DNA of 51,276 nucleotides from Thiomicrorhabdus sp. (GTDB lineage Bacteria; Pseudomonadota; Gammaproteobacteria; Thiomicrospirales; Thiomicrospiraceae): positions 1 to 51,276 of the forward strand of contig WFQP01000033.1 of assembly GCA_015487015.1 (NCBI GenBank). Reading direction: 5' to 3'. Positions 1-9,263 of this stretch are shown here, piece by piece. Both the position numbers and the translations under genes were made by a program. Under the pieces are notes generated by a model, which saw nothing but the letters and a program-made list of their open reading frames with translations, was not told the DNA's origin and made no database searches. How positions within the stretch are numbered: the stretch's first letter is position 1; the number at the start of each line of letters is the position of its first letter.

Positions 1-171
1 CTACTTGACGGCCGTACAATTTCTGCTCCATTAGTCTGGTTTCCGCGCTTATCACAAGCAACACCTTTACAGCTTGCTAACTGGGAATTACTCGGTGATG
101 GCGATGGTATTCACTGGCCAGAAATAGATGACGATTTAAGCGTAGCAGGCTTGTTGACTGGCACGCATTAA
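1..171 (+). CDS. C-terminal fragment of a DUF2442-like protein (5' truncated by window edge)
   Basis: Frame 1 reads LLDGRTISAPLVWFPRLSQATPLQLANWELLGDGDGIHWPEIDDDLSVAGLLTGTH*, a DUF2442-type pattern. Confidence 0.75.
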   Translation, partial: LLDGRTISAPLVWFPRLSQATPLQLANWELLGDGDGIHWPEIDDDLSVAGLLTGTH

Positions 172-277
172 ATCAGCCTCGATCGAAAAAAAGGGATCAA
201 AGCTTCTTGTTGATAACTTGTGTTCAGCGTGGTAGAAACCGTAATTCATCTGAGTTATGGGCGCGTTAAAATATTTT

Positions 278-285
278 CCCCCCCC
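278..285 (-). repeat. G8 tract motif copy (AAGGGGGGGGAAAATATTTT)
   Basis: Poly-G plus A/T-rich 3' half, intergenic. Confidence 0.8.
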
Positions 286-304
286 TTATGATTCTCTAGG
301 AATG

Positions 305-1039
305 TTAATCAGTTTTCTTTTCAGGCTGCTCTACGTTATTAAAGGCTTCCGCCATTTTAAGCCCTGTTAAGCCATTGATGGTGCGCCATAAAAAGTAAAA
401 AATAGCCATCATCATAATCATGGAGGGAATGGCAATCATTGGGTAGCTTAATAGAGTCAGTTGGCCTAGTTCTTCATTAAATTCGGCACTGCCTGCTGGG
501 CTAACGACAATCCATGTGGCTAGAATATAGTTCATTACGGCGGAGAAGAAGAAGGTGCCCCCTAGTAAGTAGGTTCCCATAAGTAAGCGTGCTTCAAATT
601 TTTGGGTATTGTCTGACTCTTTTAATCTCTTTTCTATTTTTTCAACCTGCATAATTTTAGGGTTGTAGATTAAAGTTTTAATCAGAGGGTAGCGGGTTTT
701 GGTGGAAATAATGACCGCTAATCCAATAATACCCGGAATCGCTGCTTCTTTGATGGCGAGCCATTGTGTATCCAGTTCTAATAAACCTATTCCACCCGTA
801 AGCAGTACGCTGATTAAGCCAAGCAGAGCAATAAAGTTAAATTTACGAAACTTTACCAGCTCGTACATTCCCCACGCAATGGGAAATGCCAGTGCGGTAA
901 TTAACGCACCTGTGGCACCTAGGTCTTGCTCGCCACTGAGTTTCATGAGGATGACCGATGGGATTACGATGCTGACCAATAGGTCAACCATTGGACGGGG
1001 CTTGTGGGTGGGAATGGTGCTAGGTGATGTTTGATTCAT
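305..1039 (-). CDS. VC0807-like multi-pass membrane protein
   Basis: 244 aa, several hydrophobic helices, resembles the VC0807 family. Confidence 0.6.
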   Translation of the reverse strand: MNQTSPSTIPTHKPRPMVDLLVSIVIPSVILMKLSGEQDLGATGALITALAFPIAWGMYELVKFRKFNFIALLGLISVLLTGGIGLLELDTQWLAIKEAAIPGIIGLAVIISTKTRYPLIKTLIYNPKIMQVEKIEKRLKESDNTQKFEARLLMGTYLLGGTFFFSAVMNYILATWIVVSPAGSAEFNEELGQLTLLSYPMIAIPSMIMMMAIFYFLWRTINGLTGLKMAEAFNNVEQPEKKTD

Positions 1040-1063
1040 GTAACGGTCTCGTATGTTTTATTC

Positions 1064-1483
1064 TTAAGGGCGAACAACGGGCAGCTTTTCTGCAATCCAT
1101 CGAGTGATGCCATCGCGCACATTATACACTTGTGTGTAGCCAAGTTTTTCAACTAAATAACGAGCGAGTGTATCGGTTCGGTTTCCTGTACGACAGATTA
1201 AGATAACGGGTTTATTTTTATCGGTTTCAGCGGTGAATCGAGGCAAAAAGTCAGGCTTCAGTCGTCCACTTTTATCCACAAACGTGAGTAATTGACTTCC
1301 TTGCACCACGCCAGTTTTTCGCCACTCTTCTGGGCGGCGCACATCGTAAATGGGAATACCTTGCTTAAGCATTATTTTGAGTTGTTCATTGGTTAAGTTG
1401 TTATAGGGAGGCTCAAAACAAGCCGATAGCGTGAAAGAGAGTATGGATATACTCAAAAGTTTAAAAAATAGGGTAAAGCGCAT
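1064..1483 (-). CDS. Rhodanese-domain lipoprotein
   Basis: Start re-set to MRFTLFFKLLSISILSFTLSAC (lipobox LSAC); rhodanese motif ILICRTGNRT; the longer ORF start at 1660 would place the G9 tract in the coding region and is less likely. Confidence 0.75.
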   Translation of the reverse strand: MRFTLFFKLLSISILSFTLSACFEPPYNNLTNEQLKIMLKQGIPIYDVRRPEEWRKTGVVQGSQLLTFVDKSGRLKPDFLPRFTAETDKNKPVILICRTGNRTDTLARYLVEKLGYTQVYNVRDGITRWIAEKLPVVRP

Positions 1484-1574
1484 TCCTGATAGTCTCTGTA
1501 AATAAGTATTTAATAAGCATTTAATTTTGGTAAAGGGAATTATAAAGCTTTTATAACGAAACAAAATAATTTTT

Positions 1575-1583
1575 CCCCCCCCC
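1575..1583 (-). repeat. G9 tract motif copy (ATAAGGGGGGGGGAAAAATTATT)
   Basis: Upstream of rhodanese lipoprotein start. Confidence 0.8.
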
Positions 1584-1668
1584 TTATCGGAATGTATTTG
1601 TAATCGTTTAAGGAGTTTATGAGTAAGTTGGCCTTTTGGCTCGTTATTTGTTGGAGCCAAAAGGTTTT

Positions 1669-2565
1669 TTAAATGTTAAATGGCACAAGATTAAGCTTTT
1701 CAATGGCTTCTTGTACATCGTTAGGCCAGATCCATAAGCGATATTCCTCGGGTATGACGAAATAATTTTCGGGTCCTAATAAACGGCGATCTCGCATATC
1801 CGCACAATATCGGCTACGCCATGCAAGCTGGGACGAGTAAGAGAGGCTCTCTCCTGCAACCAATTTTTTGGTAATGCGGTAGAGTTTTTCGCACATCCGA
1901 TATTCGTAGCCAGGGAGTGATAGGTTTTCTTTATATTGCCCATTGTTAAGCGCTTTGGCATTGACGGCCACTTCGATGAATAATGGAAGGTCTAGTTCGC
2001 CTGGAATATTAGGGTAAATAATAAAAGGAGCCGCCCAGCCACTTGCAACCATATCAAGATTAAACGTTGCGCGCTCAAGACGAGTCATTTTTTTGCGTTC
2101 TGTACGGCTATAAGAGGGAGCTACATAAGCAAGTAAACGTCCGTAATGATCAAAGGGAGGGGTGGCCACTCGAGTAAATAATTTTCTTGGTTTTTTACCG
2201 TTAGGTTTCACAAGTCGTGTTTTTGCTTTGGCTTGATAGTAAGCACTGGCTTCTTTGCCTTGTGTGTACTGTAGTGTGCCGGCCTCTATGTTTTCGAGTT
2301 TAGGCAATATATACGCTTGAAAGGCTTCAGAGACGGGGGCTTTTCCTTCTTTCATCCATTGAGCGAGCTGTTTAAATTTTTTATCTACCTTAGCGGCACC
2401 TTTTAAAGAGCGTGCAGTGACCTCTGGTGTATCAATAGAAAGCATACGAATGGGCATGCGAATGTTAGGGGTATCGCCATCGGAAATGTCGATTAAAGCT
2501 TTAGACCCTAAAGAGGGTAGGTTTTGCCCAGCTGTTTGCCATAAAATTTGCGTTGTTTTAACCAT
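1669..2565 (-). CDS. Staphylococcal-nuclease-like (thermonuclease) protein with long insertion and C-terminal extension
   Basis: DGDTPNIRMPIRMLSIDTPE and DHYGRLLAYV signatures. Confidence 0.6.
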   Translation of the reverse strand: MVKTTQILWQTAGQNLPSLGSKALIDISDGDTPNIRMPIRMLSIDTPEVTARSLKGAAKVDKKFKQLAQWMKEGKAPVSEAFQAYILPKLENIEAGTLQYTQGKEASAYYQAKAKTRLVKPNGKKPRKLFTRVATPPFDHYGRLLAYVAPSYSRTERKKMTRLERATFNLDMVASGWAAPFIIYPNIPGELDLPLFIEVAVNAKALNNGQYKENLSLPGYEYRMCEKLYRITKKLVAGESLSYSSQLAWRSRYCADMRDRRLLGPENYFVIPEEYRLWIWPNDVQEAIEKLNLVPFNI

Positions 2566-2784
2566 CTTTCCTCCAATAAAGAACAGGTTTAATTGATGTA
2601 TTGATACGTATTATTTTATTGTAATTACTATATCATGCAATGTGGAAGGTGAGGGCTTAATCATTTGTAAAAAATGAGAGAGAAAAAACGGATAAGAAAA
2701 AATTAGAAGAATATTGGGCTGAATTAAAAAATGAGCCACGGCCATTTTGACTCATGATTTTAGGAAAAATGGCCGTGAACTTTT

Positions 2785-3429
2785 TTAAATTTCACTGATT
2801 AAAAAAGTCACTCTGCGATTTTGTTGTTTTCCTTCTGGGGTGGTGTTGCTTGCGATAGGACGCTCTTCTCCGTAACCGTAGGTTTTAATTCGGTCTGGTG
2901 TGATGCCGTTGTCCATGAGGTAAAAAGCCACATTTTTTGCACGATTTTCGGACAGTTGTTGGTTGTAACTTTTGCTGCCATCCGAATCAGTATGCCCTTC
3001 AATATGTACACGGGTATTGGGGTGTGTTTTCAGTACGTTTAATACAGGGGCAAGACGGCTCAATTCGTAGGGGTCTAGCTCAGCCGAGCCAGAGTGAAAA
3101 TTAACGTTTTTAACGTTCACTTGAATAAACTCTTGGTTGCCTATTTTAACGGCTTCTACATCGGTATTAGGGTCGGAAGCGGTTTCTTGGTTTACTTGGT
3201 CAAAGACAGAGCGTGCAGTGTAACCTGCTAAAGCACCAATGGCGACTTTAGCCACATTATCATCCACCCCTAGTGCGTTGGCGGCCAGTGCTCCGCCAAT
3301 GGCGCCGACAATGGTAATGGCATTTTTATCGCTTTCTCGGGTTTGCCCTGTATTGGTACAGGCGGAGGTTAACCCGAGTGTTGCAATGAGTGCAGCGGTT
3401 CCAAGGTATTTTAATTGGTGTTTAGGCAT
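2785..3429 (-). CDS. OmpA-family lipoprotein (YiaD-like)
   Basis: Lipobox LTSAC; OmpA C-terminal signature HIEGHTDSDGSKSYNQQLSENRAKNV. Confidence 0.9.
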   Translation of the reverse strand: MPKHQLKYLGTAALIATLGLTSACTNTGQTRESDKNAITIVGAIGGALAANALGVDDNVAKVAIGALAGYTARSVFDQVNQETASDPNTDVEAVKIGNQEFIQVNVKNVNFHSGSAELDPYELSRLAPVLNVLKTHPNTRVHIEGHTDSDGSKSYNQQLSENRAKNVAFYLMDNGITPDRIKTYGYGEERPIASNTTPEGKQQNRRVTFLISEI

Positions 3430-3550
3430 GATGATTTCTCTTTCTTAGAGGTTAAATTGATATTTAGCCCAATAGTAAGGGCAATTTTAGCTGAATTCAA
3501 GTGTATTACGAGTGTTGTCACCCTTGCTTGAGACTGTGTTGCCAAATTTT

Positions 3551-3561
3551 CCCCCCCCCCC
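3551..3561 (-). repeat. G11 tract motif copy (AAGGGGGGGGGGGAAAATTTGGC)
   Basis: Intergenic between OmpA-like gene and mgtE. Confidence 0.8.
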
Positions 3562-3585
3562 TTTTTTTTATGTAAAGCCCCTTAT

Positions 3586-4953
3586 TTACAATAATACGAT
3601 GGTGGCTAAGCCTAAGAAGACGAAAAATCCTAATGAATCGGTTACGGTGGTGAGCATGAGTCCTGATGCAAGGGCAGGGTCTATTTTCATGCGTTGTAAG
3701 ATCAGTGGAATCATGGCTCCGGCAAAGGCGGCGACGACTAGATTGATCATCATTGCAGTACCAAAAATGAGGCTAAGTTCCCAGTCTTCAAACCAGAATT
3801 GTACTGCCAGCATGGTTAACGTTGCCCAGATAATGCCGTTGAGTAACCCGACAGAAGTCTCTTTGATGAGTAGCGAGCGACTGTTACTTTTGGCTAATTT
3901 TCCGGTGGCTAAGGCTCTAATAACGATGGTGGAGGTTTGTGTACCTGCAATGCCGCCCATGCTGGCAATAATGGGCATTAAAACGGCTAAGGCGACTAGT
4001 TCTTCGATGGTGGCATCAAACAGTCCAATAACGATGGAAGCAAATATGGCGGTGAGTAGGTTGATGCCCAGCCAGAAGGTTCTGCGTTTTGCCGTACGAG
4101 TGGCGGGGGCAAAGATATCATCTTCTTCATCCAGACCGGCACTGGCCATTTGAGCGTGTTCAGCTTCTTCTCGAATAAGGTCAACTACGTCATCAATGGT
4201 GATTCGACCGAGTATTTGATTGTTTTCATTGACAACAGCGGCAGAAATTAAGTCATTTTTTTCAAACACATGAGCCACGTCTTTGGCGGATGAGTAACTT
4301 TGAATGGCGGGGGTATCGCTCTCTAAGACCTCTTGAACCAAGGTATCTTCGTCGTTGATGAGTAAGCTGGTCAGCTTGAGTGTACCGACGTAGTGGTCGT
4401 CTCGATCTCGAACAAACAGCTCTGCGGTACTATCAGGTAATTCACCGAGTGTGCGCAAGTAGCGTAGCACGACTTCAAGAGTGACGTCTGCACGAATGGC
4501 AATAAAATCGGTACTCATTAAACCACCCGCGGTATCTTCTGGGTAGCTTAGGGCGGTTTCAACAGCCGAACGTTCGGTGGTGTCGAGTGAGTCGAGCAGG
4601 GCTTTTTTGGCAGAGGGTTCTAAGGATTGCGCAATGTCGGTGATGTCATCGGTTTCGAGTTCATCGGCTATCTTAACTAGTTCGTGTGTTTTTAAGGATT
4701 CGAGTAGCTTGGCACGTACCTCATCATTGGTGTGAGTAAGTATCTCCCCTTGTTGTTCACTGTCAAGGCTATCCCATAACTCTTGTCGCTCTTTGTAGGG
4801 CGTTGATTCAAGCAGTTCGGCAATCTCTTCTGGCACCAGTGAAGAGAGTAGATCAGAGATTTGTTCTGTATGTTGGTTTTCAACGGCTTGCAAGAGCTGT
4901 TCTGCAAGTTTGCTTTTTTCAATAACAGAGTGTCGTATTGGCATGTTGGTCAC
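3586..4953 (-). CDS. mgtE: Magnesium transporter MgtE
   Basis: MgtE_N, two CBS domains and C-terminal TM domain (PIIASMGGIAGTQTSTIVIRALA). Confidence 0.93.
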   Translation of the reverse strand: MTNMPIRHSVIEKSKLAEQLLQAVENQHTEQISDLLSSLVPEEIAELLESTPYKERQELWDSLDSEQQGEILTHTNDEVRAKLLESLKTHELVKIADELETDDITDIAQSLEPSAKKALLDSLDTTERSAVETALSYPEDTAGGLMSTDFIAIRADVTLEVVLRYLRTLGELPDSTAELFVRDRDDHYVGTLKLTSLLINDEDTLVQEVLESDTPAIQSYSSAKDVAHVFEKNDLISAAVVNENNQILGRITIDDVVDLIREEAEHAQMASAGLDEEDDIFAPATRTAKRRTFWLGINLLTAIFASIVIGLFDATIEELVALAVLMPIIASMGGIAGTQTSTIVIRALATGKLAKSNSRSLLIKETSVGLLNGIIWATLTMLAVQFWFEDWELSLIFGTAMMINLVVAAFAGAMIPLILQRMKIDPALASGLMLTTVTDSLGFFVFLGLATIVLL

Positions 4954-5007
4954 CTGTGTACAAGGGTTTAACGTTGGCTATATTGTAGCAGGAGATGGTA
5001 GGAAGTA

Positions 5008-5015
5008 GGGGGGGG
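5008..5015 (+). repeat. G8 tract motif copy (TAGGGGGGGGAGAATTTTTT)
   Basis: Intergenic, upstream of mgtE, next to hpf terminator-like hairpin. Confidence 0.8.
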
Positions 5016-5072
5016 AGAATTTTTTAATGGCATACATAGTTGTATGCATGCCATTTTGACTTTCAGAACTTG

Positions 5073-5405
5073 TTAAGCTTCTTCTGCAGCCATGTTTTTT
5101 ACGCCACCCGATTTACGGTTGTGGTCGCTGATTTTTTCTTTATGCTTAATGATTTGACGGTCTAGTTTATCAATTAACCCATCAATAGAAGCATACATGT
5201 CTTCTGTTTGATTTTGTGCGAATAGGTCAGCACCAGAAACGTGTACGGTGGCTTCTGCTTTTTGCGCCTTTTTTTCAACGCTTAGGATAACGTGAACGTT
5301 GGTCACGTGATCAAAGTGACGTTCCAGTTTAGACATTTTTTCAGAGGTATAGTTACGAAGTGCTTCTGTGATATCTACGTGATGACCTGTGATGTTGATT
5401 TGCAT
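5073..5405 (-). CDS. hpf: Ribosome hibernation-promoting factor HPF/YfiA
   Basis: MQINITGHHVDITEALRNYTSEKMSKLERHFD. Confidence 0.93.
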   Translation of the reverse strand: MQINITGHHVDITEALRNYTSEKMSKLERHFDHVTNVHVILSVEKKAQKAEATVHVSGADLFAQNQTEDMYASIDGLIDKLDRQIIKHKEKISDHNRKSGGVKNMAAEEA

Positions 5406-5557
5406 AGTGATCGCTCCTTTATTTGAATTTTTCTTGCGATGTGGATTGGTTTTGTTTAGCGATTTTAACGGCTATAAAAAAACCAACTCTTAGGTTCGAT
5501 TATACCACTGAGATTTATGGCTGAAATTATTTTGTTGAATTTATGGATTCTTATTTC

Positions 5558-6280
5558 TTATTTAAAGTCTTCACCTAGGTAGACGCGTTTTACATCGTCG
5601 TGCTCTAAAATTTCTTTGGGTGTGCCTGTTGCGAGGATGGTTCCGTTGTGCAAAATATAGGCGTAGTCACACACACCTAAAATTTCACGCACGTTGTGAT
5701 CGGTAATTAATACACCGATGTTTTTCTCTTTTAGGTGCAAAATAATGCTTTGGATGTCTTTTACGGAAATAGGGTCGACTCCTGCAAAAGGTTCATCGAG
5801 CAATATAAATCGAGGCTCCATCGCGAGTGCACGAGCGATTTCAACACGGCGGCGTTCACCACCAGACAGGGCTTGACCTGGTTGGTCGAGAATGTGTCCG
5901 ATTTGCAGGTCATCGACCAGTTTTTGAAAGATGTTGGCTCGTTGGTCTCGCTTGAGTTCAGGGCGCATCTCTAAAATGGCATTAATGTTTTCAGAGACGG
6001 TAAGCTTGCGAAAGACCGAGGCCTCTTGCGGTAAATAGCCAATGCCTAATTTAGCACGTTTGTGGATGGGAAGCTGAGTGATCTCTTGATCATCAATGAA
6101 TATTTGACCCGCATCGTTTGGAACGAGACCGGTCATCATATAGAAGGTGGTGGTTTTTCCTGCGCCATTTGGGCCAAGCAGTCCAACCACTTGGCCGCTG
6201 TAAATATCAATATCAACGGAGGTGACAACTTGTCTTTTTTTATAGCTTTTGGCAAGGCCGCGGGCGTAAAAATGTGCCAT
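5558..6280 (-). CDS. lptB: LPS export ABC transporter ATP-binding protein LptB
   Basis: Walker [29 protein letters not shown]; next to lptA/lptC. Confidence 0.97.
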   Translation of the reverse strand: MAHFYARGLAKSYKKRQVVTSVDIDIYSGQVVGLLGPNGAGKTTTFYMMTGLVPNDAGQIFIDDQEITQLPIHKRAKLGIGYLPQEASVFRKLTVSENINAILEMRPELKRDQRANIFQKLVDDLQIGHILDQPGQALSGGERRRVEIARALAMEPRFILLDEPFAGVDPISVKDIQSIILHLKEKNIGVLITDHNVREILGVCDYAYILHNGTILATGTPKEILEHDDVKRVYLGEDFK

Positions 6281-6283
6281 GAA

Positions 6284-6874
6284 TCATTCCTGTTCAGGTT
6301 GCGATTTAGATTGCGAGTTGGGTTGTTTTTGAGGGGCAGGGTCAAAGGTGACGGACACGCGCCCTTGACCATCTTTGCTGCCTTTTGCCATGAGTGTTTG
6401 TTGGGCGACATCGTAAAAGATATTGCTGCCCGTTATGGTGTGCTTTCCTGGTTGCTTGACTTGTGCATTGCCAGATAAAAGGATGGTTTTATGTTTGGTA
6501 TTGTATTGAATTAAGTTGGCTTGCCCTGTTAACCAAGCTTGCTCGACTTGACTGAAACGTTTGAACTTAGCGGGGGCACCGTAGGCTTTGACGGTTTGCA
6601 GTTGCCCGTTGGGGTGCTGGATGGTGACGGTATCGCCACTCAGCTCTAAGCTACCTTGTTGAATGTGTACGTTACCCGTGTAGGTACTGATGCCTTTTTG
6701 TTCTTGTACCTCTAAGCGGTCTGCGGTAATTTGAATGGGTTGTTCTTCATCGGGGGTGATTGGATTGGTTGGGTTAGCTTGACTTGCTGGGCTTATTGTT
6801 AGGCTAATAAGGGCAAAAAAACACCCAATAAAGAGGGTAAGAAAAGGGCGAGACTGAATGTTGGTTTGTTGCAT
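6284..6874 (-). CDS. lptA: LPS transport periplasmic protein LptA
   Basis: OstA/LptA-like PIQITADRLEVQEQKGISTYTGNVHIQQGSLELSGD; start chosen as MQQTNIQSRP (ORF extends to 6907). Confidence 0.92.
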   Translation of the reverse strand: MQQTNIQSRPFLTLFIGCFFALISLTISPASQANPTNPITPDEEQPIQITADRLEVQEQKGISTYTGNVHIQQGSLELSGDTVTIQHPNGQLQTVKAYGAPAKFKRFSQVEQAWLTGQANLIQYNTKHKTILLSGNAQVKQPGKHTITGSNIFYDVAQQTLMAKGSKDGQGRVSVTFDPAPQKQPNSQSKSQPEQE

Positions 6875-6887
6875 GGCGAAGGTCTTT

Positions 6888-7487
6888 TTATGGGGCAGTG
6901 GATGCATTGGGCTGGTAGGTGCTCTTTACGTTGGATATTAATTGAAATTGGCCAGATTCTAGGTCTGCATAAAGCCCAACGCCAGTGGTGACACTCCCTG
7001 TTTGTGTTAGCGTAATTGTATCACGGCTTAACAGTTCTGCTTGGCTTGCATTGTAAGTTAGGTTTTGGGTCGTTAATGTATTTGGCTTGCTGTCTTGCAA
7101 GGTATTGTCATCAGAGAGGGAATACTGTGTTATTTGTACATTACCGGAGAGCTGAACGGCTTCATCGTTTAATGTTTGACCTGTTTGGCTGCGGATAATG
7201 GTTGTTGTTTTGGGTGTGGTTAGGATGATGGTGGGCTGGGTAAATTGGCTAAGCTTCGTGGTGTCGTTATAGTGCCAAGTGGCGGTTTGAATAGTATTTT
7301 GCTTATCAGGCTGGTCACGGGATATTTCCCATGTGGTACTTTGAGTTGTGCTCCACTGATAAAGCTCGGATGTGTTATCCGTGGCGCTAAGAGGTAAGGA
7401 GGGGGTTGACTCTTGATTAATCACCCAGAGAGAAACCAGCCCAAGTACTAGGGTAAAAAGTGAGATACGAAGGGTGGATAAGTGCAT
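6888..7487 (-). CDS. lptC: LPS export protein LptC
   Basis: N-terminal TM, LptC-like pattern, located between kdsC and lptA. Confidence 0.85.
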   Translation of the reverse strand: MHLSTLRISLFTLVLGLVSLWVINQESTPSLPLSATDNTSELYQWSTTQSTTWEISRDQPDKQNTIQTATWHYNDTTKLSQFTQPTIILTTPKTTTIIRSQTGQTLNDEAVQLSGNVQITQYSLSDDNTLQDSKPNTLTTQNLTYNASQAELLSRDTITLTQTGSVTTGVGLYADLESGQFQLISNVKSTYQPNASTAP

Positions 7488-7495
7488 GAGCTATT

Positions 7496-8038
7496 TTAGA
7501 GGGTCTCTCGTAAGAAGAAATCCATGTGTTGTTGCCAAGTGCCTTGTGAGCGCATGATTATTTCACACGCCTCTCTAACGCAACCTCTGCCACCATTAAA
7601 GGGAGAGACATAGTGTACTCTCGACTTTACCTCATCATCGCCATCGGCTGGGGTGATGGCGAGACCAATGCGAATTAAAATAGGCAGGTCTAATATATCG
7701 TCACCAATGTAGGCAATTTCATCTAAAGAGAGGTTGAGTTCATCGACTAATTTTAAAAAAGTTGGAAGCTTGTTGGGAATGCCTTGATAGACATGCTTTA
7801 CCTTTAAATCGTTCATTCGGTTGGTAACCAGTTGGGATTTACGGCCGGTAATAATTGCGATTGCTACTTGGCTTTTTTGTAATAACACCATGCCATGTCC
7901 GTCACGGGTATGAAAGGCTTTATGTTCTTGACCATCTTCGCTGTAAATGAGCATGTTGTTGGTTAGAACACCGTCCACGTCTAAAATCAGTAGTTTAATT
8001 TTTTTTGCTTTTTGAGCGATCTCTTCTGAAATGAGCAT
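7496..8038 (-). CDS. kdsC: KDO-8-phosphate phosphatase KdsC (HAD)
   Basis: LLILDVDGVLTNN, YIGDDILDLPIL. Confidence 0.95.
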   Translation of the reverse strand: MLISEEIAQKAKKIKLLILDVDGVLTNNMLIYSEDGQEHKAFHTRDGHGMVLLQKSQVAIAIITGRKSQLVTNRMNDLKVKHVYQGIPNKLPTFLKLVDELNLSLDEIAYIGDDILDLPILIRIGLAITPADGDDEVKSRVHYVSPFNGGRGCVREACEIIMRSQGTWQQHMDFFLRETL

Positions 8039-8054
8039 GGGGCTTCCTTATTTT

Positions 8055-9044
8055 TTAAGCGCTGGTGGTTCTTAGGTAGAGTACACCTAAATATGCCACA
8101 AAACCAAACGTAAGTAAAAGCCCTTTGGGGGTATTAATAACGGCTTTGCCTTTTATAGGCAGAGCAAATAGCAGCATAATGAGTGTAAATCCAAGCATGA
8201 CAGGCATGTCAATGGATAGAATTTCAGGCTCTAAAACTGAGGGTGCCAGCAGAGCGGGTACGGCGAGAACGGCAAGAATATTGAATAAGTTGGAACCCAC
8301 AATATTACCAATCATTAAATCGGCTTCATTTTTACGTGCCGCAGCGATGGCAGCCGCCAATTCGGGCAGACTGGTTCCGATGGCAATGATGGTGAGTCCT
8401 ATAACGACTTCTGGAATACCAAAGGTTTGAGCAATGTCTACTGCACCCCAAACCATCATTTTGGCGCTAATCATCAATACAATTAAGCCTCCGATGAGGA
8501 AGATGATGCTTTTTTTCTTGGTAAGCTCGGGGGCCTCTCCAACTTCTTCAAGGGTCTCTTGAGCAAGCGGGTCGCTTGGATCGATGGTTTTATTGGCTTT
8601 AATCATCCAAGCCATGGTTAAAATAAGTGCAACGACTAAAATAATGCCATCCATTGTGCCGAGTTCACCGTCTAAAACGAGTGCATAGGCTCCTAATGAA
8701 ATAGCCAGTAGAATGGGCAACTCTCTTTTTAAAATAGACGATTTAACGACGATGGGAGCAATCAGTGCGGCCACTCCTAATACTAAAGCGATGTTGGCTA
8801 TATTGGAACCAACGGCATTCCCGATGGCAAGTCCTGGACTGCCATCCAGCGCGGCCAAAACGGCCACCACAATTTCTGGCATGGAGGTTCCAAATCCTAA
8901 AACGACCACCCCAATAATCAGCGGAGATATTTTCATGTGTAACGAGATGCTGGCGGCACCATCAATAAAAATATCCGAGCTCCAAACAAGCAGTGCAAGT
9001 CCGACAAGAAGTACAACAATAGGGAGGATTAGAGACGATTCCAT
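8055..9044 (-). CDS. Calcium/sodium antiporter YrbG-like
   Basis: Duplicated GFGTSMPEIVVA / AIGTSLPELAAAI and GNAVGSNIANI / GNIVGSNLFNI motifs. Confidence 0.95.
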   Translation of the reverse strand: MESSLILPIVVLLVGLALLVWSSDIFIDGAASISLHMKISPLIIGVVVLGFGTSMPEIVVAVLAALDGSPGLAIGNAVGSNIANIALVLGVAALIAPIVVKSSILKRELPILLAISLGAYALVLDGELGTMDGIILVVALILTMAWMIKANKTIDPSDPLAQETLEEVGEAPELTKKKSIIFLIGGLIVLMISAKMMVWGAVDIAQTFGIPEVVIGLTIIAIGTSLPELAAAIAAARKNEADLMIGNIVGSNLFNILAVLAVPALLAPSVLEPEILSIDMPVMLGFTLIMLLFALPIKGKAVINTPKGLLLTFGFVAYLGVLYLRTTSA

Positions 9045-9263
9045 AACTTAAATGATCACTTATTTTAGGAGAAGTAAAATTTTGGAACCGATTATAGCGG
9101 AAGTCTAAGCGAAATAAAAAATCTTTATGGCTTGTGTGGTCTTGGGTTATGACTTGCTCGGGTTTAAATTAAAGGGTGAATGGGGTTAGGTTAGTTAGCT
9201 TATTTTGTATAATACTTTGTTTGTTCTTGATGAAAATCATTTTATATCGTAGAGCAGTACAGG

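Noticed and set aside
3512-4153. 213-aa + strand ORF antisense to mgtE
   Set aside because: Lies opposite the well-conserved mgtE coding region, has low-complexity composition and no recognisable domain; a shadow ORF.
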